From positions 248,001 through 312,000 of the forward strand of contig CAVYWS010000005.1 of assembly GCA_963772265.1 (NCBI GenBank): a DNA stretch of 64,000 nt. Reading direction: 5' to 3'. Shown here piece by piece: positions 36,406-46,769 of this stretch (position 1 is its first letter; every line of letters starts with the position of its first letter). Made by a program: the position numbers and the translations under genes. The DNA comes from Mayfieldus sp963772265 (GTDB lineage Bacteria; Actinomycetota; Thermoleophilia; Solirubrobacterales; 70-9). Under the pieces are notes generated by a model. It made no database searches. It was not told the DNA's origin and worked only from the letters and a program-made list of their open reading frames with translations.

Positions 36406-36469
36406 CGATGGCGTCGAGCAGAGGGCGCGGCGCGCCCAATTGCGAGGCGACTGCCTGGTGGTTGAGCTG

Positions 36470-37787
36470 ATGGAGCGGCGCTTCGAGCCCGCCGGCCCGC
36501 TGCGGGGGACGCTGCGGCCGCCGCCGGACAAGTCGATCAGCCACCGCTCGGCCCTGATCGGGGCGATGACCGACGGCGAGACCCGGATCGATGGATACCT
36601 CGACGCCGCCGACACCCGCTCGACCCTGGCGGCTCTGCAGGCGGTGGGGGCGCGGGTCGAGGTCGACCCGGAGCGCCGCGACTCCGAGCATCCCGCCGGG
36701 CTGCGGCTGGTGATCGAGGGACCGGGGCTTCGCGGCGCCACCAGCGCCGAGGTCGACGTCGGCAACGCCGGCACCCTGCTGCGCCTGCTGCCTGGATGGC
36801 TCGCCGGGCAGGGCCAGGGGTCCTGGACGCTCGACGGCGACGAGTCGATCCGCCGCCGCCCGGTCGACCGCGTCGCCGAGCCCCTGCGGGCGATGGGGGC
36901 CCGGATCGAGTGCCGCGAGGGGAGGCTGCCGCCGCTTCGGCTCGAGGGCGCCGAGCTGAGCGGGATCGAATACCGCCTGCCGGTCGCAAGCGCCCAGATC
37001 AAGTCCTGCGTCCTGCTCGCCGGCCTGCTCGCGGAGGGGACGACGACCGTGATCGAGCCGGCGCCGAGCCGCGATCACACCGAGCGGATGCTGGCGGCCC
37101 TCGGGGCCGAGATCGAGGTGGTGCTGGATCGCATCACCGTGCGCGGGGCCGAGCGCCTGACGGCGGGTGCCTTTCATGTCCCCGGCGACTTCTCATCGGG
37201 CGCCTTCGCGCTGGTCGCGGCGCTGCTGGTCCCCGACAGCGACGTGGAGCTGGGCGGGGTGGGGCTGAACCCGACCCGCACCGGACTGCTGGGGATCGTC
37301 GAGCGGATGGGGGCGCGGCTGGAGACCGACGCGCCCTCGGGCGGGGTCGATGGCGAGGGCGAGCCGTGCGGCTCGATCCGCGCCCGCGCCTCTTCGCTCA
37401 CCGCCACCGAGATCGGCGGCAACGAGGTGCCGCTGGCGATCGACGAGCTGCCGCTGGTGGCGCTGGCGGCCTGCTTCGCCGATGGGGAGACGGCGATTCG
37501 CGACGCCGCGGAGCTGCGCCACAAGGAGTCGGACAGGATCGCGAAGGTGTGCGAGGGGCTGACCGCGATCGGCGGCGAGATCGAGCCGACCGCGGACGGG
37601 ATGGTGGTTCAGGGGAGCGGAGGGCTGCGGGGAGGCACGCTCGACGCCGGGGGCGACCACCGCCTGGCGATGCTGGGCGCGGTCGCCGGAGTCGCCTCCC
37701 GGGAGGGTGTGACCGTGCGCGGGTTCGAAGCGGTCGAGGTCAGCTATCCCGGCTTCGAGCGGGACCTGGGCGCTTCTCGCCGGCTAG
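36470..37787 (+). CDS. aroA: AroA, 5-enolpyruvylshikimate-3-phosphate synthase (frameshift at C end)
   Basis: Sixth shikimate step. ATG 36470 gives MERRFEPAGPLRGTLRPPPD followed by KSISHRSALIGAM; GTG 36458 is an alternative. VGNAGTLLRLL, ESIRRRPVDRVAEPLRAMGA, SAQIKSCVLLAGLLA, RHKESDRI and GGDHRLAM are EPSP synthase motifs. After SYPGFERDL the frame overruns into antisense sequence. Removing one G from CTGGGCGC near 37769 gives ERDLALLAG and TAG at 37785-37787, a normal end. About 439 residues. Convergent with the cupin gene; the stop sits in the palindrome CGGCTAGCCG. Confidence 0.93.
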
Positions 37788-37827
37788 CCGCCCGGCTGCA
37801 TTGCAGAGCGCTAGCCAGGCGTCCAGG

Positions 37828-38151
37828 TCATGCGCTCGGGTGGCCGACGCCCGGCCAGGGCGAGAGGACGAGCAGAAGGCGCGAGTCCTCGGTCGCCCGA
37901 ACCTCGTGGCGCTCGTTGGGATCGCAGACCGCCAGCAATCCTGGACCGCCCTTGGTGGTGCTGCCGCCGGAGTCGTCCACCTCGATCGCGCCGTTGACGA
38001 CCAGCAGCCAGGCGCGCTCATGGACCTGGTGCTCGCGGAGGCTCTCGCCGGCGGGCAGCTGGATCGCGATCACCCGCCCCTCCCCCTCGGAGGAGAGGAC
38101 CTCGGGCTGGTGCGGCTGGACGTCGAGGCCGGCGAGGTCCCAGGTCTCCAT
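37828..38151 (-). CDS. Small cupin-domain protein
   Basis: 107 residues, intact, METWDLAGLDVQPHQPEVLS at the start. A single cupin barrel is suggested by EHQVHERAWLLVVNGAIEVD and by GGPGLLAVCDPNERHEVRAT and LLLVLSP. Histidines in the first motif could hold a metal, but the motif is incomplete. Function unknown. It is antisense-oriented between aroA and cmk. Confidence 0.8.
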   Translation of the reverse strand: METWDLAGLDVQPHQPEVLSSEGEGRVIAIQLPAGESLREHQVHERAWLLVVNGAIEVDDSGGSTTKGGPGLLAVCDPNERHEVRATEDSRLLLVLSPWPGVGHPSA

Positions 38152-38253
38152 GCGGGAAACATATCCGGGCGGTCGATCTCATGCCTGGCGCAATCGGCGG
38201 TGCCCGGCGTGCCGCGAAACTACCCTGCAAACCGTGAGCGAGCATAAGCCCAG

Positions 38254-38893
38254 ATGGTGATCGCAATCGACGGCCCGGCCGGGGCCGGCAAATCCTCCGT
38301 CGCGCGGCGGGTCGCCGACGCGCTCGACTTCACCTACCTCGACTCCGGCGCGATGTACCGCTCGGTCGCCCTGGCGGCGGTCCAGCGAGGCACCGACCTC
38401 GACGATCCCGAGGCGATGGGCGATCTGGCGGAATCGCTCGAGATCGGAGTCGCCGACGGGCGGGTGCAGCTCGACGGCAGCGACGTCACCGAGGCGATCC
38501 GTTCGGCTGAGGTGACCGGTGCGGCCTCGCGGGCAGCGGTCCATCCGAGGGTGCGGGCGGCAATGGTCGGGCGGCAGCGGGCGATGATCGAGGCCGGGCG
38601 CTACGTCGCCGAGGGCCGCGACATCGGCACCGTCGTCAGCCCCGACGCTCCCCTGAAGGTCTTCCTCACCGCCGGCGACGAGGAGCGGGCCCGGCGCCGG
38701 GCGGAGCAGACCGGCGAGCCGGTCTCCGAGGTGCTCGACTCCCAGCGGCGGCGGGACTCCCGCGACATCAGCCGCGAGCACAGCGCCCTGCATCGCGGCG
38801 GCCGATGCGGTCGAGCTGGACACGACGTCGATGTCCCTCGACGAGGTCGTCTCCTGGGTGGTCGAGCAGGCCCGCGAGCGGGGGATCTCGTGA
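38254..38893 (+). CDS. cmk: Cmk, cytidylate kinase (one frameshift)
   Basis: Phosphorylates CMP and dCMP. ATG 38254 gives MVIAIDGPAGAGKSSVARRV with the P-loop, then YLDSGAMYRSVALAAV, EGRDIGTVVSP, KVFLTA and RRDSRDISREHSAL. An extra base near 38793 shifts the frame; ADAVELDTTSMSLDEVVSWV then ends at TGA 38891-38893, overlapping the der GTG. About 212 residues. The aroA-cmk-der order is common in bacteria. Confidence 0.93.
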
Positions 38894-40257
38894 ACGCGCC
38901 CGCGGCTGGGTCTACGCGAGTGCCGTTGGTGGCCGTCGTCGGGTTTCCCAACGTCGGCAAGAGCACCCTGGTCAACCGCCTCGCCGGGGGCCGCGAGGCC
39001 GTCACCCACGCCGAGGCCGGAGTCACCCGGGACCGAAAGCGGGTCTCCTGCGAATGGAACGGCACCCGCTTCGAGCTGATCGACACCGGCGGAATCGACC
39101 TCGCCGACGACGCCGAGCTGGCCCGCGAGGTGCGGCGCCAGGCGCAGGAGGCGATCGCCGAGGCGGACCTCGTCGTGCTCGCGGTCGACGCGCGCGCCGG
39201 GCTGCGCGCCGGGGACGCCGAGCTCGCCTCGCAGCTGCGCCGCGCCGAGGTCCCGGTGATCGTCGTCGCCAACAAGGTCGACCGGCCGGGAGGGGAGTAC
39301 GAGGCGGCCGAATTCCACAGGCTGGGGCTCGGCGAGCCGCTGGCGGTGTCGGCGGCGCACGGCCTCGGGACCGGGGACCTGCTGGACCGCATCACCGCGA
39401 CCCTGGGGCCCGTGCGCCAGCCCGAGCGGGACACCGACGCGCTGCGGCTGGCGGTGATCGGCCGCCCCAACGTCGGCAAGTCCTCGCTCGTCAACGCCTT
39501 TCTCGGGTCGGACCGGGTGATCGTCTCGGAGCGCGCCGGGACGACACGCGACGCAATCGACACCGAGCTGGAGTTCGAGGGCCGGCGGCTGATCCTGGTC
39601 GACACCGCCGGCCTGCGCCGGCGCTCGAAGGTCGCCGGAACCGTCGATCACTATGCGCAGCTTCGGTCGGAGCGGGCCGCGGAGCGAGCCGACGCCGCGA
39701 TCGTCGTCTGCGACGCCTCGGAGGGACTCACGACGCAGGACCTGCACGTCGGCGAGCTTGCGATGCGCGCCGGCTGCGCGACACTGCTGGCGCTCAACAA
39801 GTGGGACGTCTCGCGCACCGACCTCGAGGACGCCAAGGCCCGGGCGCTGCGCAAGATGCGGCTGCGCCCGCCGCTGATCACCTGCTCGGCGCTGACCGGG
39901 CGCGGGATCACATCGGTGCTTCGCCGGGCCGCCGAGCTCGCCGAGCTCTCGGGGCAGCGAATCCCGACCCCGGAGCTCAACCGGGCGGTGGGCGACATCG
40001 TCGCCGAGAACCCGCCGCCCGCGAAGCGGGGCCGCCGGCTGCGGCTCTACTACACGGCGCAGATCGGCGAGCGGCCGCCGCGCTTCGCGATCCAGGTCAA
40101 CGATCGCCGTCTGATCAATCGCGACTGGGCCTTTTACCTCGAGAACCGGCTGCGGGCCCGCTACGGGCTCGAGGGCGTGCCGATGGTGATCGACTTCGTG
40201 CCCCACACGCGGCGCCCGCGCCGGCGCGAGGCCGCGCCAGCCGAGAGCGGCGGATGA
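38890..40257 (+). CDS. der: Der (EngA), tandem-GTPase ribosome assembly factor
   Basis: Essential GTPase for 50S maturation. GTG 38890 overlaps the cmk stop. The first G domain has VGFPNVGKSTLVNRL and DTGGIDL with NKVD. The second has IGRPNVGKSSLVNAFLG, DTAGLRRRSKV and LNKWD. The C-terminal KH-like domain contains RRLRLYYTAQIGERPPRFAI. 455 residues, intact. Confidence 0.97.
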   Translation: MNAPAAGSTRVPLVAVVGFPNVGKSTLVNRLAGGREAVTHAEAGVTRDRKRVSCEWNGTRFELIDTGGIDLADDAELAREVRRQAQEAIAEADLVVLAVDARAGLRAGDAELASQLRRAEVPVIVVANKVDRPGGEYEAAEFHRLGLGEPLAVSAAHGLGTGDLLDRITATLGPVRQPERDTDALRLAVIGRPNVGKSSLVNAFLGSDRVIVSERAGTTRDAIDTELEFEGRRLILVDTAGLRRRSKVAGTVDHYAQLRSERAAERADAAIVVCDASEGLTTQDLHVGELAMRAGCATLLALNKWDVSRTDLEDAKARALRKMRLRPPLITCSALTGRGITSVLRRAAELAELSGQRIPTPELNRAVGDIVAENPPPAKRGRRLRLYYTAQIGERPPRFAIQVNDRRLINRDWAFYLENRLRARYGLEGVPMVIDFVPHTRRPRRREAAPAESGG

Positions 40258-40261
40258 GCCG

Positions 40262-41954
40262 GTGAAGGGCCGCTTCGGCGAGCTGCTGGAGGACCTGCGA
40301 TGGGGGCTGCGGCGGGCATGGTGGCGGATCAGCGGCGGCAAGGCCGACGACCCGCGCCGGGTCTACCGCCGGCGGCGCCGCGTCGCCGTGCTGGTCCTCG
40401 TCGTCGGCCTCTATGCGGTCTTTCGCTTCGTCCCGCTGCCGGGGATTCCGTGTGACGTCTCTCCGGCAAAGGCCTGCGTTCCGCCCGATCACGCGATCGA
40501 CCTGGTTCCGGCCAGCGCCGACGCCTACCTGCACCTCGACCTCGATCGCGACACCCACCAGTTCCAGCTCGCCGAGGACGTCGCCGGCAGGCTGCCTCAC
40601 TTCGGCGAGATCGCCCAGGGGGTGTTCGGCTCGCTCGGGGCCACCCGGGGGATCAACCTGCGCGGCGACATACAGCCGTGGATCGGGGACGAGGCCGTTT
40701 TCGCCCAGATCGTCGGCAAGCGCCCGCAGCCGCTGGCGCTGCTGGCGATCGGCAACCGCCAGGGGGCGACCGAGTTCGAGGCCAGGCTGGAGCCGGGAAG
40801 CGGTCGTCCGACCAAGGCCGCCCGGCGGCGAGATGCGGGTCTATCGCGACGGCTTCGCCACGGCCCAGGTCCAGGGGTTCCTGGCGCTCGGCCCGAAGGC
40901 TGCCGTGCGGGCGGCGATCGCAGCGGGCGACGGGCGCCTCGATGACCTCTCGGAGTCCGAGCACGCCGACTCTGTCCGCGGCTCGCTGCCCGAGCAGCGG
41001 GTCGCCGACGCCTACCTCTCCGCCGCTGGGATACAGCGGCTTCTGGCCGGGCGGGGGGCCCTCAGCAACCAGCTCGACACCTTCGCCGACTTCGGCGCCA
41101 GCCGCGGCATCGCGCTCGCCCTGGTGGCCGACGATGACGGCTTCGAGCTGCGGCTCGACTCAGAGCTCAGCCCGGGGAGGGCAAAGGCGAGCCCGAGCTT
41201 CTTCACCGCCTTTCCGACCTTTCACCCGAGCCTCGCCGGCGAGTTCCCGGCCGACACGCTGATCTATCTCGGAATCGCCAATCCCGCGCAGACGATTCAG
41301 GCCCTGCTCGGTCAGGCGCGGGGGGCGGCACCGGGGGTCCTCGGCGCCTATGACCGCTTCCGGCGCCGGCTGAGGCGAAGCGGGATCGACCTCGAGAAGA
41401 AGGTGCTGTCGCTGCTCGGCGGCGAGGCGGCGATTGGTGCGGCCGAGGCGCGCGGCGCCCCCTACCTGACCGCTGTCTTCGACGACGTCGACGAGGATCG
41501 CGCCCGCGAGGAGATGGCGGCGCTGCAGGCGCCGCTGATCGCCGCGTTCGGGCCGAACCGGACGGGCCAGGCGCCCAGCTTCGGATCGAAGAAGCTCGAC
41601 GGCACTGTGATGCGCAGCGTCCGGCTCTCGCCGGCGATCGACCTCGCCTACGCGATCTTCGACGGCAGGCTCGTCGTCTCGACCAACCCGGCGGGCGTGC
41701 GCCAGGCGGTCGAGGGTGGCGATGACCTGGGCGGCAGCGACGCCTACGAGGCGAGCACCAGTGGCGCCTCGGGCGGCGCCTCGGCGCTAGTCTTCCTCAA
41801 CCTCGAAGGGCTCGTCAAGCGCGCCGAAGCGCTCGGACTGCAGCAGATAGTCAGAGGATTTGGTGAGGACGTCGCCAAGCTGAAAGCGATAGGACTGACG
41901 GTCAAGGGCGACGACGACAAGCTCGAAACGAGATTCTTCCTCAACATCGAGTAG
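40262..41954 (+). CDS. DUF3352-like membrane-anchored protein (one frameshift)
   Basis: Function unknown. GTG 40262 gives a basic cytoplasmic N terminus (RRAWWRISGGKADD), one membrane segment (about 42-60, VAVLVLVVGLYAVFRFVPL) and a large extracytoplasmic region with VPASADAYLHLDLDRDTHQF, FLALGPKAAVRAAIAAGDGR, EFPADTLIYLGIANPAQTIQ and VVSTNPAGVRQAVEGGDDLG. These fit DUF3352, known from actinobacteria and cyanobacteria. One indel lies near 40800-40830. About 563 residues. It sits between der and metK with tight spacing, probably co-transcribed with der. Confidence 0.75.
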
Positions 41955-41974
41955 CCGCAGGAGAGCCGCAGAAA

Positions 41975-43207
41975 ATGCCAGACGATTACCTGTTCACATC
42001 GGAGTCGGTGACCGAGGGTCACCCCGACAAGATCTGCGACCAGATCTCCGACGGGGTCCTCGACGCCGTGATGGCCGGCGACCCCACGGGCAGGGTGGCA
42101 TGCGAGACCCTTGTCAACACCGGCCTCGTCGTCGTCTCCGGCGAGATCACCACCGACATCTACGTCGACATTCCGAAGATCGCCCGCGAGACGATCCGCC
42201 AGATCGGCTACGACGACCCCCACTACGGATTCGACCACGAGGCATGCGCGGTCCTGACCGCGATCGACGAGCAGTCCCCCGACATCGCCCAGGGAGTCGA
42301 CAAGGGCCGCGAGCAGCGCGAGGGCGGCTCGGAGGATGAGTTCGACGCCGCAGGCGCGGGCGACCAGGGAATGATGTTCGGCTACGCGACCCGGGAGACC
42401 AAGGCGCTGATGCCGATGCCGATCCAGGTCGCCCACCAGCTCGCCCGCCAGCTCGCCCAGGTCCGCAAGGCCGGGGTGATCGGATATCTCGGCCCGGACG
42501 GCAAGACCCAGGTGAGCGTTCGCTACGAGCACGATCGCCCGGTCGAGATCGAGAAGATCCTGATCTCGACCCAGCACAAGGAGGACGCGGGGGAGCAGAT
42601 GATCCGCAACGACCTCTGGGAGCACGTCGTCGAGCCGGTTCTTCACGCCGACTACAAGGAGCAGTTCACCGACAGCAAGCTGCTCGATAACTTCATGGTC
42701 AACCCGACCGGCAAGTTCGTGATCGGCGGGCCGGTTGGGGACGCCGGCCTGACCGGGCGAAAGATCATCGTCGACACCTACGGCGGCGCCGCCCGCCACG
42801 GCGGCGGCGCCTTCTCGGGCAAGGATCCCTCGAAGGTCGACCGCTCAGCCGCCTACGCGGCGCGCTACGTGGCCAAGAACGTGGTCGCGGCTGGGCTTTC
42901 GGACCGCTGCGAGGTCCAGGTCGCATATGCGATCGGGGTCGCCCATCCCGTCTCGGTGATGGTCCAGACCTTCGGCACCGGCAAGCTCTCCGACTCGGAG
43001 ATCTCCCGGCTGGTCGAGGAGGAGTTCGACCTTCGGCCGGCGGCGCTGCGCCGCTACCTCGACCTGCACCGCCCGATCTTTCAGAAGACCGCCGCCTACG
43101 GCCACTTCGGCCGCGACGACGCGGACTTCACCTGGGAGCGCACCGATCGGGCCGAGGCGCTGCGTCAGGCCGCCGGCCTGGAGCAGAAGCCGGCGGAAGT
43201 CTCCTAG
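41975..43207 (+). CDS. metK: MetK, S-adenosylmethionine synthetase
   Basis: Makes SAM from ATP and methionine. ATG 41975, preceded by AGGAGAG, gives MPDDYLFTSESVTEGHPDKI, then CDQISDGVLDA; GAGDQGMMFGYA, GPVGDAGLTGRKIIVDTYGG and GGGAFSGKDPSKVDRSAAY are all conserved. 410 residues, intact. No SAM riboswitch is visible in the 20-nt gap upstream. The metK-priA-def-fmt order matches other actinobacteria. Confidence 0.97.
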   Translation: MPDDYLFTSESVTEGHPDKICDQISDGVLDAVMAGDPTGRVACETLVNTGLVVVSGEITTDIYVDIPKIARETIRQIGYDDPHYGFDHEACAVLTAIDEQSPDIAQGVDKGREQREGGSEDEFDAAGAGDQGMMFGYATRETKALMPMPIQVAHQLARQLAQVRKAGVIGYLGPDGKTQVSVRYEHDRPVEIEKILISTQHKEDAGEQMIRNDLWEHVVEPVLHADYKEQFTDSKLLDNFMVNPTGKFVIGGPVGDAGLTGRKIIVDTYGGAARHGGGAFSGKDPSKVDRSAAYAARYVAKNVVAAGLSDRCEVQVAYAIGVAHPVSVMVQTFGTGKLSDSEISRLVEEEFDLRPAALRRYLDLHRPIFQKTAAYGHFGRDDADFTWERTDRAEALRQAAGLEQKPAEVS

Positions 43208-43227
43208 GAGTCCCGCGCGGGCCGCCC

Positions 43228-43782
43228 TCAGCCGGGCGGCTGCTGCGGCTGCGCCTCGGTCTGAGCGGTCCCCGGGCCGGCCTCGCCAAGCCCGTGGGCC
43301 CCGGCACCGTGCCGGCGCCAGGCCTCGTCGACCTTCTGCACGACCTCCTCCGGGTCGGCCACCCCGTCGAAGCTGAAGTCGTAGTCGCCTGAGCCGGCGG
43401 TGTCGAAGTCGACGTCGCCGACCTGGACGATGCGCTGGAAGAACCCCTGGTTGTAGTTGACGTTCTGGACCCGCTCCAGCCGCGTCTCCTGGACCTCGCG
43501 GGAGATGATTCCGCGCTTGATGTGGAGGCGGCGGTCGGTGATCGTGTAGGTCGTCGCGATCCGCTTGATGAAGCCGACGAGGATCGTCAGCACCAGCGCG
43601 ACCAGCACGACCGCGAACACGAGCCCCGAGTCGACGTCGCCGCCGATCCGCGTCGCGAGCGCGACGACCAGCCCGGCGAGCGCCGAGAGCAGCACGCCCT
43701 TCATGTAGAAGGCGAGGATCGCGCGCCAGGACGGATGGCCTTCGAAGATCACTCGTTCGCCGGCCGCGAGGTTCAGGGACAC
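43228..43782 (-). CDS. PH-domain (DUF304/YdbT-like) membrane protein
   Basis: 184 residues from GTG 43782 (VSLNLAAGERVIFEGHPSWR). Two membrane segments (about 22-70, ILAFYMKGVLLSALAGLVVA and VFAVVLVALVLTILVGF) precede a bacterial PH domain (TTYTITDRRLHIKRGIISRE, TRLERVQNVNYNQGFFQRIV, VGDVDFDTAGSGDYDFSFDG). The C terminus is Gln/Pro-rich. Role unknown; such proteins sit in the envelope. Convergent with metK, divergent from priA. Confidence 0.85.
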   Translation of the reverse strand: MSLNLAAGERVIFEGHPSWRAILAFYMKGVLLSALAGLVVALATRIGGDVDSGLVFAVVLVALVLTILVGFIKRIATTYTITDRRLHIKRGIISREVQETRLERVQNVNYNQGFFQRIVQVGDVDFDTAGSGDYDFSFDGVADPEEVVQKVDEAWRRHGAGAHGLGEAGPGTAQTEAQPQQPPG

Positions 43783-43839
43783 CCGGCAAGCATATTGAGC
43801 GCTGTGGGCTGCGTCCGTGGCGGGCCCTAGGTTGAACGT

Positions 43840-46026
43840 GTGATTGCCAAAGTCGAGCCGCTGACCACCGCCCGCTCGCTGCGCGGTCCCTTCGACTACC
43901 GGCTTCCACCCTGGCTCGGCGAGGTCGGAGTCGGGACCGTGCTGCGGGTCCCATTCGGCCGCCAGCGCCTGCTCGGCGTCGTCGTCGACCTCGCCGAGCG
44001 CTCCGAGCTGCCGCCGGAGCGGTTGGCCGAGCCGATCGAGGCGCTGGAGGCGGGGGCGCCGCCCGATCTGGTGCGGCTCGGTCTCTGGGTCGCGCGCGAG
44101 TACTGCTCGACCCCGTCGCGGGGGCTGTCGCTGGCGCTGCCGCCGGGCACGGGGTCGGGAGGGCGCAGGGTTCGGCCGCGGTCGGAGCTGAGGGCTCGTG
44201 CCACCGAGGCCGGGGCGGCAGCGCTGCGCGACGGCGAGAGGCTCGGCACCCGCCAGCGCGCCGTCCTGGAGGCGCTCGCCGCGGAGGAGATGGGGGCTGC
44301 GGAGCTGGCGAGTCGTTGCGGGGCCGATCGCGCCGCGCTGAGGCGGCTGGAGCGGCGGGGGCTGATCGAAACCCGGCAGGTCGGCGTGCGCCGCCGTCCG
44401 GCCGAGCGCGATGTCGGAGTCGCGGCAAGGCCGGCGGCGCTGACCGACGAGCAACGCGCCGCGGTGGGCCGGATCGAGTCGGCTCTGGACGGGGAGCCGG
44501 GAGCCGGATCGCAGCTGCTTCTCTTCGGCGTCACCGGGTCGGGCAAGACCGAGGTCTATCTGGCCGGCGCCGAGGCGGCGCTGGCGCGGGGCCGCGGAGC
44601 GATCGTGCTGGTGCCGGAGATCGGGCTGACGCCGCAGGCAGTCGCCAGGTTCCGCAACCGCCTCGGCGACCGGGTGGCGGTGCTTCATTCGGCGCTCGGC
44701 GCGGGAGAGCGCTTCGACGAGTGGCAGCGGCTGCGCCGCGGCGAGGCCGATGTCTGCGTCGGTCCCCGCTCGGCCGTCTTCGCGCCGGTGGCCAATCCGG
44801 GATTGATCGTGATCGACGAGGAGCACGACCCCTCCTACAAGCAGGAGGGGGATCCCAGCTACGACGCCCGCCAGGTCGCAAGGCGGCGGGCCGAGGAGGC
44901 GGGTGCGGTCCTTGTCGCCGGCACCGCGACGCCGAGGCCCGAGAGCTGGCTCGAGCTGCCCCGGGTCGAGCTTCCGGCTCGGGTCGACGGCAGCGAGCTG
45001 CCGAGGGTCGAGGTCGTCGACATGCGGGGCGCCGACCCCCGCGGAGGGCCGCTCGGCCAGGCGACGGTCGACGCGCTGGAGGAGGTGCGGCGCGCCAACG
45101 GCAAGGCGATCGTGCTGGTCAACCGGCGCGGCTTCTCACCCTATGTCTGCTGTCGATCCTGTGGCCATCACTGGGGATGTCCCAACTGCGACGTCTCGCT
45201 GGTCGTCCATCGCTCGTCGGGCCGCCTCGTCTGCCATCACTGCGGTCACGGTGAGCCGTCCCCCCGCGTCTGCAGCGAGTGCGGATCGGTCACTCTGGCC
45301 CAGGCAGGGGCGGGGACCGAGCGGATCGAGCAGCTGCTGGCCGAGCGCCTCTCGCCGCTGCCCGTCTTCCGCCTCGACTCCGACGCGGCGTCGAGCCGCG
45401 GCGCCCACGCGGAGATACTCGGACGCTTCGAGGCGGCGGCGGCCGGGGTCCTGGTCGGCACCCAGATGGTCGGCAAGGGGCACGACTTCCCGGAGGTGAC
45501 CCTGAGCGTGATCCTCGACGCCGACGCGACCCTGCGCTTTCCCGATTTTCGGGCCGAGGAGCGGACCTTCGCGATGGTGACCCAGCTCGCCGGGCGCAGC
45601 GGCCGTGGAGCGAAGGGGGGACGGGTCATCGTCCAGACGCTCGCGCCCGACGCGCCGAGCATCGCACTCGCCGCCCGCCACGACGCTCCCGGCTTCCTGG
45701 CGGCGGAGCTGGAGCGCCGCGGGGCGCTTCGATATCCGCCCTTCTCGCATCTGGTCGCGATCAATCTGGCCGCCGAGGACCCCGATCGGCTCGACTCCAC
45801 CGCCGAGCGCCTCGCCGGGCTGCTTCGCGGAGCTGTCCCACCCTCGAGCGATGTCCTCGGCCCCGCCCCGGTGTTTCGCCTCCGCGGTCGCCACCGGCGG
45901 CGGCTATTGCTGAAGGCGGCGGACCGGGCCGAGACCGTGACCGCGGTCCGCGAGGCGGTCGAGCGGCTGGGAGCCGAACGTGCGCTTCGAGGCGTCGCAG
46001 TTGGGGTCGACGTCGACCCTCAATAA
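43840..46026 (+). CDS. priA: PriA, primosomal helicase
   Basis: Replication-restart helicase. GTG 43840 begins VIAKVEPLTTARSLRGPFDY, the N-terminal DNA-binding domain. Helicase motifs are LFGVTGSGKTEVYL (Walker A), VIDEEHDPSYKQ (DEEH) and LVGTQMVGKGHDFPEVTL. The zinc region has paired cysteines CCRSCGHHWGCPNCDVSLVV and LVCHHCGHGEPSPRVCSECG. 728 residues, intact. Many actinobacterial PriA proteins have lost helicase residues, whereas this one keeps Walker A and DEEH. Confidence 0.95.
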   Translation: MIAKVEPLTTARSLRGPFDYRLPPWLGEVGVGTVLRVPFGRQRLLGVVVDLAERSELPPERLAEPIEALEAGAPPDLVRLGLWVAREYCSTPSRGLSLALPPGTGSGGRRVRPRSELRARATEAGAAALRDGERLGTRQRAVLEALAAEEMGAAELASRCGADRAALRRLERRGLIETRQVGVRRRPAERDVGVAARPAALTDEQRAAVGRIESALDGEPGAGSQLLLFGVTGSGKTEVYLAGAEAALARGRGAIVLVPEIGLTPQAVARFRNRLGDRVAVLHSALGAGERFDEWQRLRRGEADVCVGPRSAVFAPVANPGLIVIDEEHDPSYKQEGDPSYDARQVARRRAEEAGAVLVAGTATPRPESWLELPRVELPARVDGSELPRVEVVDMRGADPRGGPLGQATVDALEEVRRANGKAIVLVNRRGFSPYVCCRSCGHHWGCPNCDVSLVVHRSSGRLVCHHCGHGEPSPRVCSECGSVTLAQAGAGTERIEQLLAERLSPLPVFRLDSDAASSRGAHAEILGRFEAAAAGVLVGTQMVGKGHDFPEVTLSVILDADATLRFPDFRAEERTFAMVTQLAGRSGRGAKGGRVIVQTLAPDAPSIALAARHDAPGFLAAELERRGALRYPPFSHLVAINLAAEDPDRLDSTAERLAGLLRGAVPPSSDVLGPAPVFRLRGRHRRRLLLKAADRAETVTAVREAVERLGAERALRGVAVGVDVDPQ

Positions 46027-46088
46027 CCTCCCGTCAGCGATCATTCGTGGGCAGGATTAGCCACCCGCAGCCCGTAGACTCGAATCGC

Positions 46089-46769
46089 ATGGCCGAAGCA
46101 CGAGACACGCAGTTCGCGGAGCCTCAGCCCGAGGGCACCGAGGAGGAAATCGAGCGCGATGACGGCGAGCTCGCCGCGCCGGCGCTGGATCCCGAGACCC
46201 TGGCTCGCCGCGACGCGGCGCTCGCCGTGGTGGTCAAGTTCGGCAATCCCGTGCTCAACAGCAAGGCGTCGCCGGTGACCGACTTCGACGAGGCGCTGGT
46301 GGAGGAGTCCGAGCGGATGATCTCGTTGATGCACGATGCGATCGGGGTCGGCCTGGCGGCGACCCAGATCGGAGTCCTGCGGCGGCTCCTCGTCTTTCAG
46401 GCCGGCAGCGATGCCGAGCCGACCGCGCTCGTCAATCCGGAGATCGAATGGCTCTCCGAGGACGTCGTCGTCGCCGAGGAGGGATGTCTCAGCATCCCCC
46501 GGATCACGGTTGACGTCGAGCGCGCCCTTCACGCCCGCGTGACCGGCCGGGACGTTCGCGGGCGGTCGATCGCGGTCGAGGCCTCGGGGCTGGAGGCACG
46601 GGTTCTCCAGCACGAGATCGACCATCTCGACGGCGTGCTGATGCTCGACCGCACCACGCGCGAGCAGCGCAAGGGAGCCCTGCGGGCCCTGCGCGAGGGA
46701 GAGGAGTACTGCCCTCCGACCACTGAGGACGAAGAGGCGCTCCAGGGCGAGGCGGCGACCGCGGCGTGA
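46089..46769 (+). CDS. def: Def, peptide deformylase with N-terminal extension
   Basis: Metalloenzyme removing the N-formyl group from new proteins. Motif 1 GVGLAATQIG, motif 2 EGCLSIP and motif 3 QHEIDHLDG hold the catalytic residues (Cys, two His, Glu). 226 residues from ATG 46089, preceded by an acidic ~45-residue extension (EPQPEGTEEEIERDDGELAA) not needed for the fold, and ending in an acidic tail. It overlaps fmt by 4 nt. Confidence 0.96.
   Translation: MAEARDTQFAEPQPEGTEEEIERDDGELAAPALDPETLARRDAALAVVVKFGNPVLNSKASPVTDFDEALVEESERMISLMHDAIGVGLAATQIGVLRRLLVFQAGSDAEPTALVNPEIEWLSEDVVVAEEGCLSIPRITVDVERALHARVTGRDVRGRSIAVEASGLEARVLQHEIDHLDGVLMLDRTTREQRKGALRALREGEEYCPPTTEDEEALQGEAATAA

Noticed and set aside
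37782..37817. Terminator between aroA and the cupin gene
   Set aside because: The CGGCTAGCCG palindrome and a GCTAGCC copy are suggestive, but there is no T-run on either strand and the palindrome overlaps the aroA stop, so I did not annotate it.
41955..41974. SAM riboswitch before metK
   Set aside because: Only 20 nt separate metK from the previous gene, enough for a ribosome binding site and nothing more.
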